From: an uncultured Caulobacteraceae bacterium
Lineage (GTDB): Bacteria > Pseudomonadota > Alphaproteobacteria > Caulobacterales > Caulobacteraceae
Direction: 5' to 3'
Assembly (NCBI GenBank): GCA_903923135.1
Contig: CAIXWN010000124.1
Location: 1-42,822 of the forward strand
Length of the DNA: 42,822 nt
Shown: positions 23,995-32,103 of the stretch, piece by piece
How the letters are laid out: each line of letters begins with the position of its first letter
Position numbering within the stretch: position 1 is the first letter of the stretch
Position numbers and translations under genes: made by a program
The notes under the pieces: generated by a model
What the model was told of the DNA's origin: nothing
What the model saw: the letters and a program-made list of their open reading frames with translations, nothing else
The model's database searches: none

Positions 23995-26066
23995 CGGCCT
24001 GGCCGGCCGGCGCGGGTGAGGCCCTCAGGCGACTGACGGGCGGTCTGGGCCGGCTGTCCGCGGCCCTGGTCCTTCTGGTTTTCCTGGCACTTCAGACGGC
24101 AACGGCGGGTCTGTTCAGCGCGCCGCGGCTGGCGCTTTTCGACACCTACGAACGGCTGGCGCCCCGGCACCGCACGCCCGGCGCCGCGCCGGTTGTCATC
24201 GTCGCCATCGACGATCGCAGCCTGGCGGCGGTCGGTCGCTGGCCCTGGCCCCGTGCGGTTCAGGCTCGCCTGGTCAAAGCGATCGTCGCGGGAAATCCGG
24301 CCGCGGTCGGCATCGACGACCTCTGGCCCGAGCCCACGGATCCGGCCGGAGGCGCGGCGGGTCCGGACGGAGATCTGGCCCGGGCGATCGGCGACGGGCC
24401 CGTCGCCATCGGCATGGCGGGGGTTCCCGACGCCGGCCCGGAGGGCGCCGGCCAGGACGGCGGCCCGTTGACCCCGGTTATGGTCGCCGGCGGCGCGTCA
24501 TCCGCAACCGGTCCGCCGCGCTATCCGGGCGTGCTCAGGAGCGTGCCGCTTATCGATCTCGCGGCGGCGGGGCACGGGGTTCTCTCCAACGATGCGGACG
24601 GCGACGGCGTGTTCCGTCACCTGGCTCTGATCTCTTCGCTCGCCGGCCGTCTGGCTCCCAACCTCAGCCTGGAAACCTACCGGCTGGCGGCGCGCGCGCC
24701 CTGGATCAGCGTCTACCCGGGTCGTGACGGGCGAAGCCTGCGGGGGGTGGGCGTCGGGACCTCAAGCTTCCCCACCGAGCGGGATGGCCGCCTGTGGATC
24801 GACTTCACACCGCGCGACGAATGGCCGGTGATTTCCTCTTCGGACGTTCTGTCCGGAAAGATCCCGCCGGGGGCCTTCGACGGGCGCCTGGTGATGCTCG
24901 GAATCACCGCCCTGGGGCAGGTGGACCAGCTACGACTGACGCCGCGCGAGCAGATGTCCGGTGTCGAGATCAACGCCCAGGGCCTGGAAAATCTCCTGGC
25001 CGGGCAACTGGCCCGTCGGCCGGATTGGGCGGCGCTCGGCGAACCTGCGCTGACCCTGGGCCTCGGCCTGTTCCTGATCCTCACCGTCCCGGGCCTGCGC
25101 GGCGGCTGGCGGGCCGCCGCCGCCGTCCTGCCCCTGGTGTTGCTCGCCGTCACCGGAGGACTGCTCTGGCAGCGCTCGCGCCTGCTCGTGGACGTGGTGA
25201 CCCCCGCCCTGGGCTGCGGCCTGGTGTGTGTCGCCATGCTCGGCGGCGGTCTGGCCGAGGCCGATACGCAGAGACGGCGCCTCCGGCGCGAACTGGAGGT
25301 GCGGCGGCTGGCCGCCGCCCGGGCCGAGGGGGAACTGGAGGCGGCGCGGCGGATCCAGATGGGCATCCTGCCCGCGCCGGGGAGCCTGCCCGCCGATCCC
25401 CGATTCGACCTTTTCGCCGTGATGGAGCCGGCGCGGCAGATCGGCGGCGACCTGTACGACTTCTTCAAGGTGGATGACGACCACCTGTTCGTCGCCGTGG
25501 GCGACGTCAGCGGCAAGGGCCTGCCGGCCGCCCTGTTCATGGCCCTGGGGAAATCCCTCTGCAAGAGCTGCGCCCTGCGGGGCGAGACGGACATCGGCGC
25601 GATCGTTCGTCGGGCCGATGACGAGATCTCACGCGACAATCCCGAGATGCTGTTCATCACCCTGTTCGCCGCGATCCTGGATCTGCGCACAGGCGCGCTG
25701 GCGTTCTGCAACGCCGGTCATGATACGCCGGTCCTGCTGCGGCCCGGCGCGCCACCCCAGGCGGTTCCCTGCGAGGGCGGCCCACCCTTGTGCGTGGCCG
25801 AGGGCTTTCCGTACGCCACCGAATGGCTGCAGCTTCGCCCCGGAGACCTGCTCTGCCTGACGACCGACGGCGTGACCGAGGCGATGACGGCCGCCGGTGT
25901 GCTCTGGGGGCGTGAGCCGGCCGAGCGGCAGCTCTCGACGGCGGCGCCGGACGACAGCGCCCGGTCGGTGGCCCTCGGGTTGCAGGCGGCCGTGGCGCGC
26001 TTTGTTGACGGCGCCGAACCATCGGATGATCTGACCATCCTGACCCTTCGCTGGCGGGGCCCCTGA
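23991..26066 (+). CDS. CHASE2 sensor with SpoIIE-type PP2C phosphatase; non-standard start
   Basis: About 691 residues if translated from a CTG at 23991. Order: first membrane helix (about residues 22-40), periplasmic CHASE2 domain (45-345, with DDRSL and GRWPWPR), three membrane helices (about 351-420), coiled coil (422-456), and a PP2C/SpoIIE phosphatase (470-690). The phosphatase metal residues D487 (GGDLYDF), D505 (GDVSG), D626 (TTDG) and D679/D680 (SDD) are present. The clear CHASE2 part begins well before the first ATG (24414), yet no ATG, GTG or TTG exists upstream in frame. CTG at 23991 overlaps the preceding stop (CTGA); CTG at 24033 is an alternative. The phosphatase probably dephosphorylates the STAS protein. 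Confidence 0.85.
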   Translation: MTAWPAGAGEALRRLTGGLGRLSAALVLLVFLALQTATAGLFSAPRLALFDTYERLAPRHRTPGAAPVVIVAIDDRSLAAVGRWPWPRAVQARLVKAIVAGNPAAVGIDDLWPEPTDPAGGAAGPDGDLARAIGDGPVAIGMAGVPDAGPEGAGQDGGPLTPVMVAGGASSATGPPRYPGVLRSVPLIDLAAAGHGVLSNDADGDGVFRHLALISSLAGRLAPNLSLETYRLAARAPWISVYPGRDGRSLRGVGVGTSSFPTERDGRLWIDFTPRDEWPVISSSDVLSGKIPPGAFDGRLVMLGITALGQVDQLRLTPREQMSGVEINAQGLENLLAGQLARRPDWAALGEPALTLGLGLFLILTVPGLRGGWRAAAAVLPLVLLAVTGGLLWQRSRLLVDVVTPALGCGLVCVAMLGGGLAEADTQRRRLRRELEVRRLAAARAEGELEAARRIQMGILPAPGSLPADPRFDLFAVMEPARQIGGDLYDFFKVDDDHLFVAVGDVSGKGLPAALFMALGKSLCKSCALRGETDIGAIVRRADDEISRDNPEMLFITLFAAILDLRTGALAFCNAGHDTPVLLRPGAPPQAVPCEGGPPLCVAEGFPYATEWLQLRPGDLLCLTTDGVTEAMTAAGVLWGREPAERQLSTAAPDDSARSVALGLQAAVARFVDGAEPSDDLTILTLRWRGP

Positions 26067-26081
26067 CCGGCTGCGGGCCAG

Positions 26082-26687
26082 CTAGCGGACGGTGATCTCG
26101 ACGCGGCGGTTCTTCGGATCCGGGGTCTGGTCGGGCTCGGGTTCGGCCAGCTCGCGCCGGCCGCGTCCGGCGGTGGACACCGCGCCGGGCGGCACGCCCC
26201 GTTCGGCCAGGATCGGCGTCAGCAGCTGACGGATGGCGTCCGCGCGCTGCTTCGACAGCGCGTCGTTGCTCTCGTCGGCGCCGACGGTGTCGGTGTGGCC
26301 GGTGATGACGATCTCGGCGGCCTTGCGCCGACGAACCTCGGCGAATACTCGGTCGAGCGTCTCCCGTGACGCCGGGTCGATCACCGAGCTGCCTTCCGGG
26401 AAATACAGGGTGAACGACACCGGCGGCTGGGGCAGGGCGGCCAGAGCGTCGCCAAAGGCGCGGTTCACCCGGGCGGCGTCGAGAGTGGCGGGCCGGACCT
26501 TGCCGGATCCTGGCCGGCCGGCGGCATAGGCCGAGTTCAGCACCGTGCGGCTTTCGCCGGCCTGGACCACAACCGCCCCCACATGGCCGTTGCTCTCTGG
26601 AAGCACCACCACGAGGTCGCGGGTGGCGCCGGCTGACAGCAGCCCTGCCAGCAGGGCGCAGGCCAGGACGGAGCCGGGCCGGCTCAT
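26082..26687 (-). CDS. Exported OmpA-domain protein
   Basis: A 201-residue protein with an N-terminal signal peptide (VLACALLAGLLSAGA, no clear lipobox) and a C-terminal OmpA/MotB peptidoglycan-binding domain. The domain has ITGHTDTVG with D133, LSKQRA with R148, and NRRVEI at the end. It should sit in the periplasm and bind the cell wall. Its ATG overlaps the stop of the FecR gene (ATGA), so the two are translationally coupled. It is convergent with the CHASE2-phosphatase gene, 15 bases away, which suggests one functional envelope-sensing set. Confidence 0.9.
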   Translation of the reverse strand: MSRPGSVLACALLAGLLSAGATRDLVVVLPESNGHVGAVVVQAGESRTVLNSAYAAGRPGSGKVRPATLDAARVNRAFGDALAALPQPPVSFTLYFPEGSSVIDPASRETLDRVFAEVRRRKAAEIVITGHTDTVGADESNDALSKQRADAIRQLLTPILAERGVPPGAVSTAGRGRRELAEPEPDQTPDPKNRRVEITVR

Positions 26688-27181
26688 TGCTCGGCCCCGT
26701 CGGCGCGGACGACGAACTCGGTGCCTCGCACCCCAAGCAGAGCCGCTGGCGTGCGCACCCGCATCGCCTCGGGGGTCTGCCGGACGATCTGGCCCGACTT
26801 CACCGCCATGGTGCCCCGCCGGAGGGAGAGTTCGAAGGCGCCGGCGTGGGTGGTGGTGTCGAAGCGGAACTGCTCCAGACTGAGCCGGCTGAACGGGCCC
26901 AGCGACATCAGGCTGTTGTCGGCGAAGGTGATTCCCACCGAACTGCGCGCTGCCGTGCTGACCGTGTCGGACCTGTAGACATGATCGCCAAGAGCGAGCG
27001 GCAGGATCTTGCCGCCGCGCTGCACCGTGACGGCGCCCGCCTGGGTCTTGACCTGGCCGATCGGCTCTTCCGCCGGCGCCTTCAGCGGCAGAATCGTCGC
27101 CATTGCCAGAATCAGCCAGAGCCATGGCTTGTCACGGCCCCGCCGGGCATGGTCATTCGCAGAGCCCCTGTTGCGCTTCAT
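26684..27181 (-). CDS. Exported FecR-domain protein
   Basis: A 165-residue protein with a long basic N-region and a hydrophobic signal segment (WLWLILAMATILPL, 20-33), then a FecR domain (about 45-160). The domain has the signature VRTPAALLGVRGTEF at 142-156. Unlike FecR of iron transport it has no cytoplasmic sigma-binding domain, so it is an exported FecR-domain protein. In known genomes such proteins often accompany CHASE2 sensors, as here. It is coupled to the OmpA-domain gene and diverges from the RsbW-like gene with only 15 bases between the starts, so the promoters must overlap coding sequence. Confidence 0.9.
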   Translation of the reverse strand: MKRNRGSANDHARRGRDKPWLWLILAMATILPLKAPAEEPIGQVKTQAGAVTVQRGGKILPLALGDHVYRSDTVSTAARSSVGITFADNSLMSLGPFSRLSLEQFRFDTTTHAGAFELSLRRGTMAVKSGQIVRQTPEAMRVRTPAALLGVRGTEFVVRADGAEQ

Positions 27182-27196
27182 TGGTCATTCCGTTGA

Positions 27197-27622
27197 ATGG
27201 TGGCGTCCGTGCCAGTCGATATCGAGATCACCGCGCCGGCGACACGTGCGGCCCTGCTGTCGTCGCTGGCCAGGATAGGCCAGATTGCCGCAGCGGAAAA
27301 CCTCCCCGCCGACACCCTGGCGCGGGTCCTGGTGGTGGCCGAGGAATTGGTTCTCAACACGATCACGCACGGCTACGGCGGCGAGTGCGGCCGGCCGGTC
27401 CGGATCAACTTGACCGCCGCGCCGGTGCTGACCCTGGTGTATGAAGACGACGCCCCCCCTTTCGACCCCGTCCTGTGGCGCCGCCGCCGGGCCGCCGACT
27501 CGCCGCCTGCGCTGCGGGAGGGGCAGGCCGGACTTGACCTGCTGTTCGGCCTCGCCAGCGATGTGCGCTGGCGGCCTCGCGAGGCGGGCAACAGGCTGAT
27601 TGTCACCTTCACGCCCAGGTGA
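27197..27622 (+). CDS. RsbW-like ATP-binding anti-sigma/serine kinase
   Basis: A 141-residue HATPase_c_2 protein of the RsbW/SpoIIAB group. E49/E50 and N54 form the N-box (EELVLNTITHGY), EDDAPPFDP (83-91) is the ADP-contact motif, and GQAGLDL (109-115) is the lid region. It would phosphorylate the STAS protein at S55 or bind a target protein in alternation. No sigma factor gene is seen beside it, so its target may be encoded elsewhere, or it may be a non-sigma output. An in-frame GTG at 27209 is an alternative start. Confidence 0.9.
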   Translation: MVASVPVDIEITAPATRAALLSSLARIGQIAAAENLPADTLARVLVVAEELVLNTITHGYGGECGRPVRINLTAAPVLTLVYEDDAPPFDPVLWRRRRAADSPPALREGQAGLDLLFGLASDVRWRPREAGNRLIVTFTPR

Positions 27623-27643
27623 AGGCGTCGAATGTGCCTCAGG

Positions 27644-27657
27644 TTGATCTTGATCAA
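27644..27657. promoter_or_regulatory. FNR/FixK box
   Basis: TTGATCTTGATCAA is a perfect match to the FNR/FixK consensus TTGA-N6-TCAA (TTGAT-N4-ATCAA). It is centred about 135 bases upstream of the flavin monooxygenase start and just after the RsbW-like stop. Control by oxygen through an FNR-family protein is inferred from the match. Confidence 0.6.
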
Positions 27658-27785
27658 GGTTCCCCGGCGCGGCGGCGCCCAGGGTTCCACCGAGGCAAGA
27701 GGCTGCTCGCGCCGCACCCTTCGCGTTGCGCGACGACCGACCCCGAAAACGGCAGAACGCCAGGCGGCACAGGAAGGACCAAAGA

Positions 27786-29285
27786 ATGACGGAAACGGCC
27801 ACGCTCACCAGACAACACACCAAGACGGAGCACTTCGACGTGTTGATCGTCGGCGCGGGGATTTCCGGGGTCGGGGGCGCCTATCACCTCACCAGGCAAT
27901 GCCCCGGGACGAGCTTCGTGGTGCTGGAAGCGCTCGACAGTTTTGGCGGCACCTGGCTGAGCCACACCTATCCGGGTATCCGCTCGGACAGCGACCTCTA
28001 CACCTTCGGCTACCGGTTCAAGCCGTGGGTGGGCCCGCCGATCGCCACTGCCGGTGAAATCCTCAGCTACATGGGCGAAGTGATCGAAGAGAACGATCTG
28101 GCCAAGGACATCCGCTACAAGCACAAGATCGTCTCGGCCTCTTGGTCGAGCAAGGACAATCTGTGGACTATCGAGGCCCGCCGCACCGACACCGGCGAGG
28201 CGTTCTGGTTCACCGCCAACTTCCTGTGGATGTGCCAGGGCTACTACCGGCAGCTCAAGGGTTACACGCCCGAATGGGAGGGCATGGACTCCTTCAAGGG
28301 CGTGATCATCCACCCGCAGGAATGGCGCGACGACCTCGACTACAAGGGCAAGAATGTCCTGGTCATCGGCTCTGGCGCCACCGCGGCGACAGTGGTTCCC
28401 GCCATCGCCGGCGACTGCAACCATGTGACCGTGCTTCAGCGCTCGCCCACCTATTTCATTCCCGGGCGCAACGAGAACGATCTGGCCAACATCCTGCGCG
28501 AGCTGGAGGTCGACGAGCCGATCATCCACGACATCGTGCGAAGGAAAGTGTTGTTCGATCAGGAGGCGTTCACCCGCCGGGCGATCGAGGAACCCGAGGC
28601 GGTCAAGGCCGAACTTCTGGCCGGTGTCCGCGCCTACCTGGGCCCGGACTACGATGTCGACACTCACTTCACGCCGCGCTATCGCCCCTGGCGTCAGCGC
28701 ATCGCCTTCGTCCCCGATGGTGACATCTTCAAGGGTATCGTCGCTGGCAAGGCGACCATGGTCACCGATGAGATCGATCGCTTCGTCGAAAAGGGCGTGC
28801 TGCTGAAGTCGGGCAAGACGCTCGAAGCCGACATCATCGTCACCGCCACCGGCTTCAACCTCAATGTGTTGGGTGACATCGACTTCACCATCGACGAGAA
28901 GCCGCTGAACTTCGCCGACACGGTCACCTATCGCGGCATGATGTTCACCGGCGTGCCCAACATGGTCTGGGTGTTCGGCTACTTCCGGGCCAGCTGGACC
29001 CTGCGATCCGACCTCATCAGCGACTTCGTCTGCCGCCTGCTCAACAATATGAAGGCGCGCGGCTCCAAGAAGGTCGAGGTGGCGCTGCGGCCGGAAGATC
29101 ACAACATGCCGCTGCTGCCCTGGCTGGATACCGACAACTTCAACCCCGGCTATATGCTGCGCGGCATGCATCTGCTGCCCAAGCGGGGCGACAAGCCAGA
29201 ATGGCAGCACACCCAGGACTACTGGCGGGAGAAGGATGAACTTCCGGCCATCGATCTCAACGACGCGGTCTTCCACTACAGCTGA
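27786..29285 (+). CDS. Flavin-containing monooxygenase (Baeyer-Villiger type)
   Basis: A 499-residue two-dinucleotide-domain flavoprotein. The FAD motif GAGISG is at 23-28 and the Baeyer-Villiger-like fingerprint F-x-G-x3-H-x3-W runs F170 to W180 (FKGVIIHPQEW, followed by RD). The NADPH motif GSGATA is at 195-200 and the ATG motif is in TATGFN. It would insert one atom of O2 into a ketone, or oxygenate N or S, using NADPH. The start ATG at 27786 follows AAGGA. An FNR/FixK box lies upstream and a strong hairpin follows the stop, so the gene is probably monocistronic. Confidence 0.93.
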   Translation: MTETATLTRQHTKTEHFDVLIVGAGISGVGGAYHLTRQCPGTSFVVLEALDSFGGTWLSHTYPGIRSDSDLYTFGYRFKPWVGPPIATAGEILSYMGEVIEENDLAKDIRYKHKIVSASWSSKDNLWTIEARRTDTGEAFWFTANFLWMCQGYYRQLKGYTPEWEGMDSFKGVIIHPQEWRDDLDYKGKNVLVIGSGATAATVVPAIAGDCNHVTVLQRSPTYFIPGRNENDLANILRELEVDEPIIHDIVRRKVLFDQEAFTRRAIEEPEAVKAELLAGVRAYLGPDYDVDTHFTPRYRPWRQRIAFVPDGDIFKGIVAGKATMVTDEIDRFVEKGVLLKSGKTLEADIIVTATGFNLNVLGDIDFTIDEKPLNFADTVTYRGMMFTGVPNMVWVFGYFRASWTLRSDLISDFVCRLLNNMKARGSKKVEVALRPEDHNMPLLPWLDTDNFNPGYMLRGMHLLPKRGDKPEWQHTQDYWREKDELPAIDLNDAVFHYS

Positions 29286-29295
29286 CGCGAAGGCC

Positions 29296-29322
29296 GGCGG
29301 CGCGGAACCGCTCCGCGCCGCC
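29296..29322 (+). terminator. GC-rich hairpin, likely terminator
   Basis: A perfect 11-base stem (29296-29306 with 29312-29322, loop ACCGC) ten bases after the monooxygenase stop. No T-run follows, which is common in GC-rich genomes. Confidence 0.5.
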
Positions 29323-29381
29323 GTGCGCCCGGCCCAGGACCGATCGGCCGTTCCCTTTGTCCGGGCGGGCGGCTAGGCTGT

Positions 29382-29410
29382 TTCGAAAGGGCCGTACGGC
29401 CCATATCGAA
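29382..29410. promoter_or_regulatory. Palindrome upstream of GST-like gene
   Basis: GGGCCGTACGGCCC (29389-29402) is a perfect 14-base palindrome. It is flanked by a near-symmetric TTCGA (29382-29386) and TCGAA (29406-29410). It ends 12 bases before the GTG start of the GST-like gene. It could be an operator or an mRNA hairpin near the ribosome site. Confidence 0.4.
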
Positions 29411-29421
29411 GGGGCGGACGC

Positions 29422-30348
29422 GTGGCTGAACTGATCCTCCATCACTATCCGGAATCACTGTTCTCGGAAAAGGCGCGGGCGATGCTGAACGCCCGCGGTC
29501 TGGCCTGGAGGTCGGTGATCATCCCGATGATCATGCCCCGTCCCGACACCATACCGCTCACCGGCGGCTACCGGCGCACTCCGGTCCTGCAGGTTGGGGC
29601 GGACGTCTATTGCGACACCGCCCTCATCGCCGCCAGGCTGGATGGCGAAGGCTCCGGCGCCAGCTTCTTTCCTGCCGCCAGCCGCCTCGCCGCCCAGACC
29701 CTGGCTCGATGGGTCGACACAGAGCTGTTCTGGGCCGCGGTCACCCTGCGCTTCCAGCCGTCCAACATGGGCTCGTTCTTCAGCAGTGGCGAAGCGGCCG
29801 CCGCCTTCGCCGCCGACAGGGCCAATTTCAGCCAGGGCTCGACGGTGCGCCGGCTGCCTATCGAGGAATCCCTGCCGCGCTACCAGGTGTTCCTGGCCGA
29901 ACTGGAGTCGCAGCTGTCGGATGGCCGGGCCTATCTGTTCGGGGCCGAGTGGACCATCGCGGATTTCTCCGTCTACCACGTGCTGTGGTTCATCCATGCC
30001 GGAGGGGCCATGGCTGACGATCTGGCCCGCCACCCGGCCGCGACGGCCTGGTTTGGCCGCATGGGCGCCTTCGGCGTCGCCCGCGGGGTGGAGATGAGCG
30101 GCGCGCAGGCCCTGCAGGTGGCGGCGGATGCGACCCCCGCGCCGATCGTCAACCCCGCCAGCGATCTGGCCGACGTTCCCCTCGGCGCCGCGGTCGACGT
30201 TGGGCCGACCGACTATGGCGTCATGCCCAGCCGGGGTGAACTGCTGCATTGCGACACCGCCTCGATCATCATCGCCCGCGAGCATGAACGGACCGGCCTC
30301 GTTCACGTGCACTTCCCACGCCACGGCTTCGGCGTGACCCGGGTCTGA
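29422..30348 (+). CDS. Glutathione S-transferase-like protein
   Basis: A 308-residue protein. Its first 80 residues resemble the thioredoxin-like GST domain (HHYPESLFSEKARAMLNARGL, with a cis-Pro in RRTPVL). The middle part is helical, with FGAEWTIADFSVYHVLWF like the N-capping box region of GSTs. The last 80 residues are an extension beyond the usual GST length, of unknown role. It may conjugate or reduce electrophiles. The start is a GTG at 29422. It is followed after 45 bases by an SDR gene on the same strand. Confidence 0.85.
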   Translation: MAELILHHYPESLFSEKARAMLNARGLAWRSVIIPMIMPRPDTIPLTGGYRRTPVLQVGADVYCDTALIAARLDGEGSGASFFPAASRLAAQTLARWVDTELFWAAVTLRFQPSNMGSFFSSGEAAAAFAADRANFSQGSTVRRLPIEESLPRYQVFLAELESQLSDGRAYLFGAEWTIADFSVYHVLWFIHAGGAMADDLARHPAATAWFGRMGAFGVARGVEMSGAQALQVAADATPAPIVNPASDLADVPLGAAVDVGPTDYGVMPSRGELLHCDTASIIIAREHERTGLVHVHFPRHGFGVTRV

Positions 30349-30393
30349 CCCCTTCGGTCGATCGACAACACGCCTCCCGAGAAGAGAGACAGC

Positions 30394-31155
30394 ATGGACA
30401 TTTCACTCGCGGGCCGCACGGCCCTGGTCACCGGCGCCAGCCGCGGCATCGGACGGGCCATCGCCCTGGCGCTCGCCGAGGCAGGAGCCGACGTGGCGGT
30501 GAACTACCGGCGCGACACCGGGTCCGCCAATGAGACAGTCGCCGCGGTCAGGGCCCTCGGCCGCCGCTCGGCGGCCTATTCCGCCGCGGTGGAGAACTGG
30601 GACGAGGATGTCACCATGGTCGATCAGGTCGTCGCCGACTTCGGCGGGATCGACATCCTGGTCAACAACGCCGGCATCGCCAGCCGCGGCCAGAGCGTCG
30701 CCGACACCGATCCGGCCGAGATGGAACGCGTGGTCCGCGTTCACGCCTTCGGCCCGCACTATCTGAGCAAGCTTGTCCTTCCCAGCATGCGCACGCGAGG
30801 CCGGGGTGACATCATCATGATCTCCAGCGTCGCCACGATGTTCCACTCGGCCAACGGCGGGCCCTACAACATGGGTAAGGCGGCGATGGAGGCCCTGGCC
30901 CTCACCCTGTCCAAGGAAGAGCGCGTTCACGGCATCCGCACCAACATCGTCGCGCCCAGCCTGACGGTGACCGAGATGGGCAAACGTCTGAGCCGCGCCA
31001 CCGCAGGGGTCGCCGATATCCACGAGCTCGACGCCCGGTCGCCGTTCGGCCGCGTCAGCACGCCAGAAGATGTCGCGGCAGTGGTGACCTTCCTGGTGTC
31101 CTCGGCCAATCCCTACGTCAACGGTCAGAAGGTGAACGTGAACGGCGGCGGCTGA
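30394..31155 (+). CDS. SDR family oxidoreductase (FabG-like)
   Basis: A 253-residue short-chain dehydrogenase. TGASRGIG is at 13-20, NNAG at 91-94, and the catalytic S144 or S145, Y158 and K162 are present. The NYRR after the second strand suggests NADP. It resembles FabG-like 3-oxoacyl reductases, though the single copy among catabolic genes points to a xenobiotic or secondary role. The ATG at 30394 follows GAAGAGAGA. A GCGCC/GGCGC repeat lies in the 87-base spacer that follows. Confidence 0.92.
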   Translation: MDISLAGRTALVTGASRGIGRAIALALAEAGADVAVNYRRDTGSANETVAAVRALGRRSAAYSAAVENWDEDVTMVDQVVADFGGIDILVNNAGIASRGQSVADTDPAEMERVVRVHAFGPHYLSKLVLPSMRTRGRGDIIMISSVATMFHSANGGPYNMGKAAMEALALTLSKEERVHGIRTNIVAPSLTVTEMGKRLSRATAGVADIHELDARSPFGRVSTPEDVAAVVTFLVSSANPYVNGQKVNVNGGG

Positions 31156-31242
31156 CCCGGCGATCATGGACGCGAATTAAGCTGTCTGCGCCGCCCCGGC
31201 GCGCTAGCGTCCCGACCCTGGATCAGGGAAGGGACTGTGGAT

Positions 31243-32085
31243 ATGTGGGTGCGGAACACTTTTGGCCTGGGGCTGGCGGCGGCGGCGGCGGTCACCGCCG
31301 GGGCGGCCGACGCGGCGCCGGGCGTGGAGATCGCCAACGCGGTGGCGCGGGTGACGGTCATCCCGGAGGCCCGCGCCGATGTGGCGGTCTCGGTCGTCAA
31401 GGCCAATCCCCATCTGCCGCTCAAGATCAGTCGCCAGGGTGACAAGGTGATCGTCGATGGCGGGCTGGGATGGCGCTCGCCCAACTGCCACACCCTGGGC
31501 GGTCGGCCTGGCGCCTTTGTCTGGGGCGTCGGCGCCGTCGGCTTCAACGACATGCCCCAGGTGGTCGTGCGCGTGCCGCGCCAGGCCACGGTCGCCGCCG
31601 GCGGGGCCGTGTTCGGGACGATCGGCGGGGCGGACGGCGTCGATCTGGCCAACAGCGGCTGCGGCGACTGGACCGTCGCCGACCAGGCCGGTCCGCTGCG
31701 GGTGCGTGTTTCCGGTTCGGGCGACGTCTACGCGGGCTCCGCCGGCTCGGCCGACGTCGAGGTGTCGGGTTCGGGCGACGTGCGGGTGAAGGCGCTGCGC
31801 AACGGCCTGACCGCCGGGGTCGTCGGTTCGGGCAATGTGGAGGCCGCCTCGGTCAACGGCCCGCTGCGCGTCCGCGTCGCCGGTTCCGGAGACGTCGAGG
31901 TCCACGGCGGCGCGGTCTCCGATATGGACGTTTCCGTGTCGGGATCCGGCGATGTCCGCTTCGGTGGGGTCGCCGGGGCGTTGGAGGCACGGGTGGCGGG
32001 GTCCGGTGACATCTCCGTGGCCCGAGTAACCGGCCCGGTCTCCAAACACGTGGCCGGTTCAGGCGATGTCAGCATCGGTCACTGA
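31243..32085 (+). CDS. DUF2807 GIN-domain protein, repeat-rich and exported
   Basis: A 280-residue protein with a signal peptide (GLGLAAAAAVTAGAADA). The second half is a string of GSGDV-type repeats (VSGSGDVYAG, VSGSGDVRVK, VVGSGNVEAA, VAGSGDVEVH, VSGSGDVRFG, VAGSGDISVA, VAGSGDVSIG) about 20 residues apart, diagnostic of the DUF2807/GIN beta-solenoid. Members are exported and often linked to adhesion, but function is not established. The ATG at 31243 is preferred over a GTG two codons earlier because AAGGGA is eight bases upstream. The next gene starts 18 bases later. Confidence 0.9.
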   Translation: MWVRNTFGLGLAAAAAVTAGAADAAPGVEIANAVARVTVIPEARADVAVSVVKANPHLPLKISRQGDKVIVDGGLGWRSPNCHTLGGRPGAFVWGVGAVGFNDMPQVVVRVPRQATVAAGGAVFGTIGGADGVDLANSGCGDWTVADQAGPLRVRVSGSGDVYAGSAGSADVEVSGSGDVRVKALRNGLTAGVVGSGNVEAASVNGPLRVRVAGSGDVEVHGGAVSDMDVSVSGSGDVRFGGVAGALEARVAGSGDISVARVTGPVSKHVAGSGDVSIGH

Positions 32086-32103
32086 AAAGGCGGGATACGG
32101 CCT

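Noticed and set aside
27654-29276. A 540-codon open frame on the minus strand opposite the flavin monooxygenase
   Set aside because: Shadow frame typical of GC-rich DNA: low-complexity, His/Asp/Gly-rich sequence without motifs, fully opposite a gene with clear catalytic motifs.
29304-29330. GGAAC as a possible EcfG -35 element before the GST-like gene
   Set aside because: No GTT at the right distance, and the GGAAC is part of the terminator hairpin.
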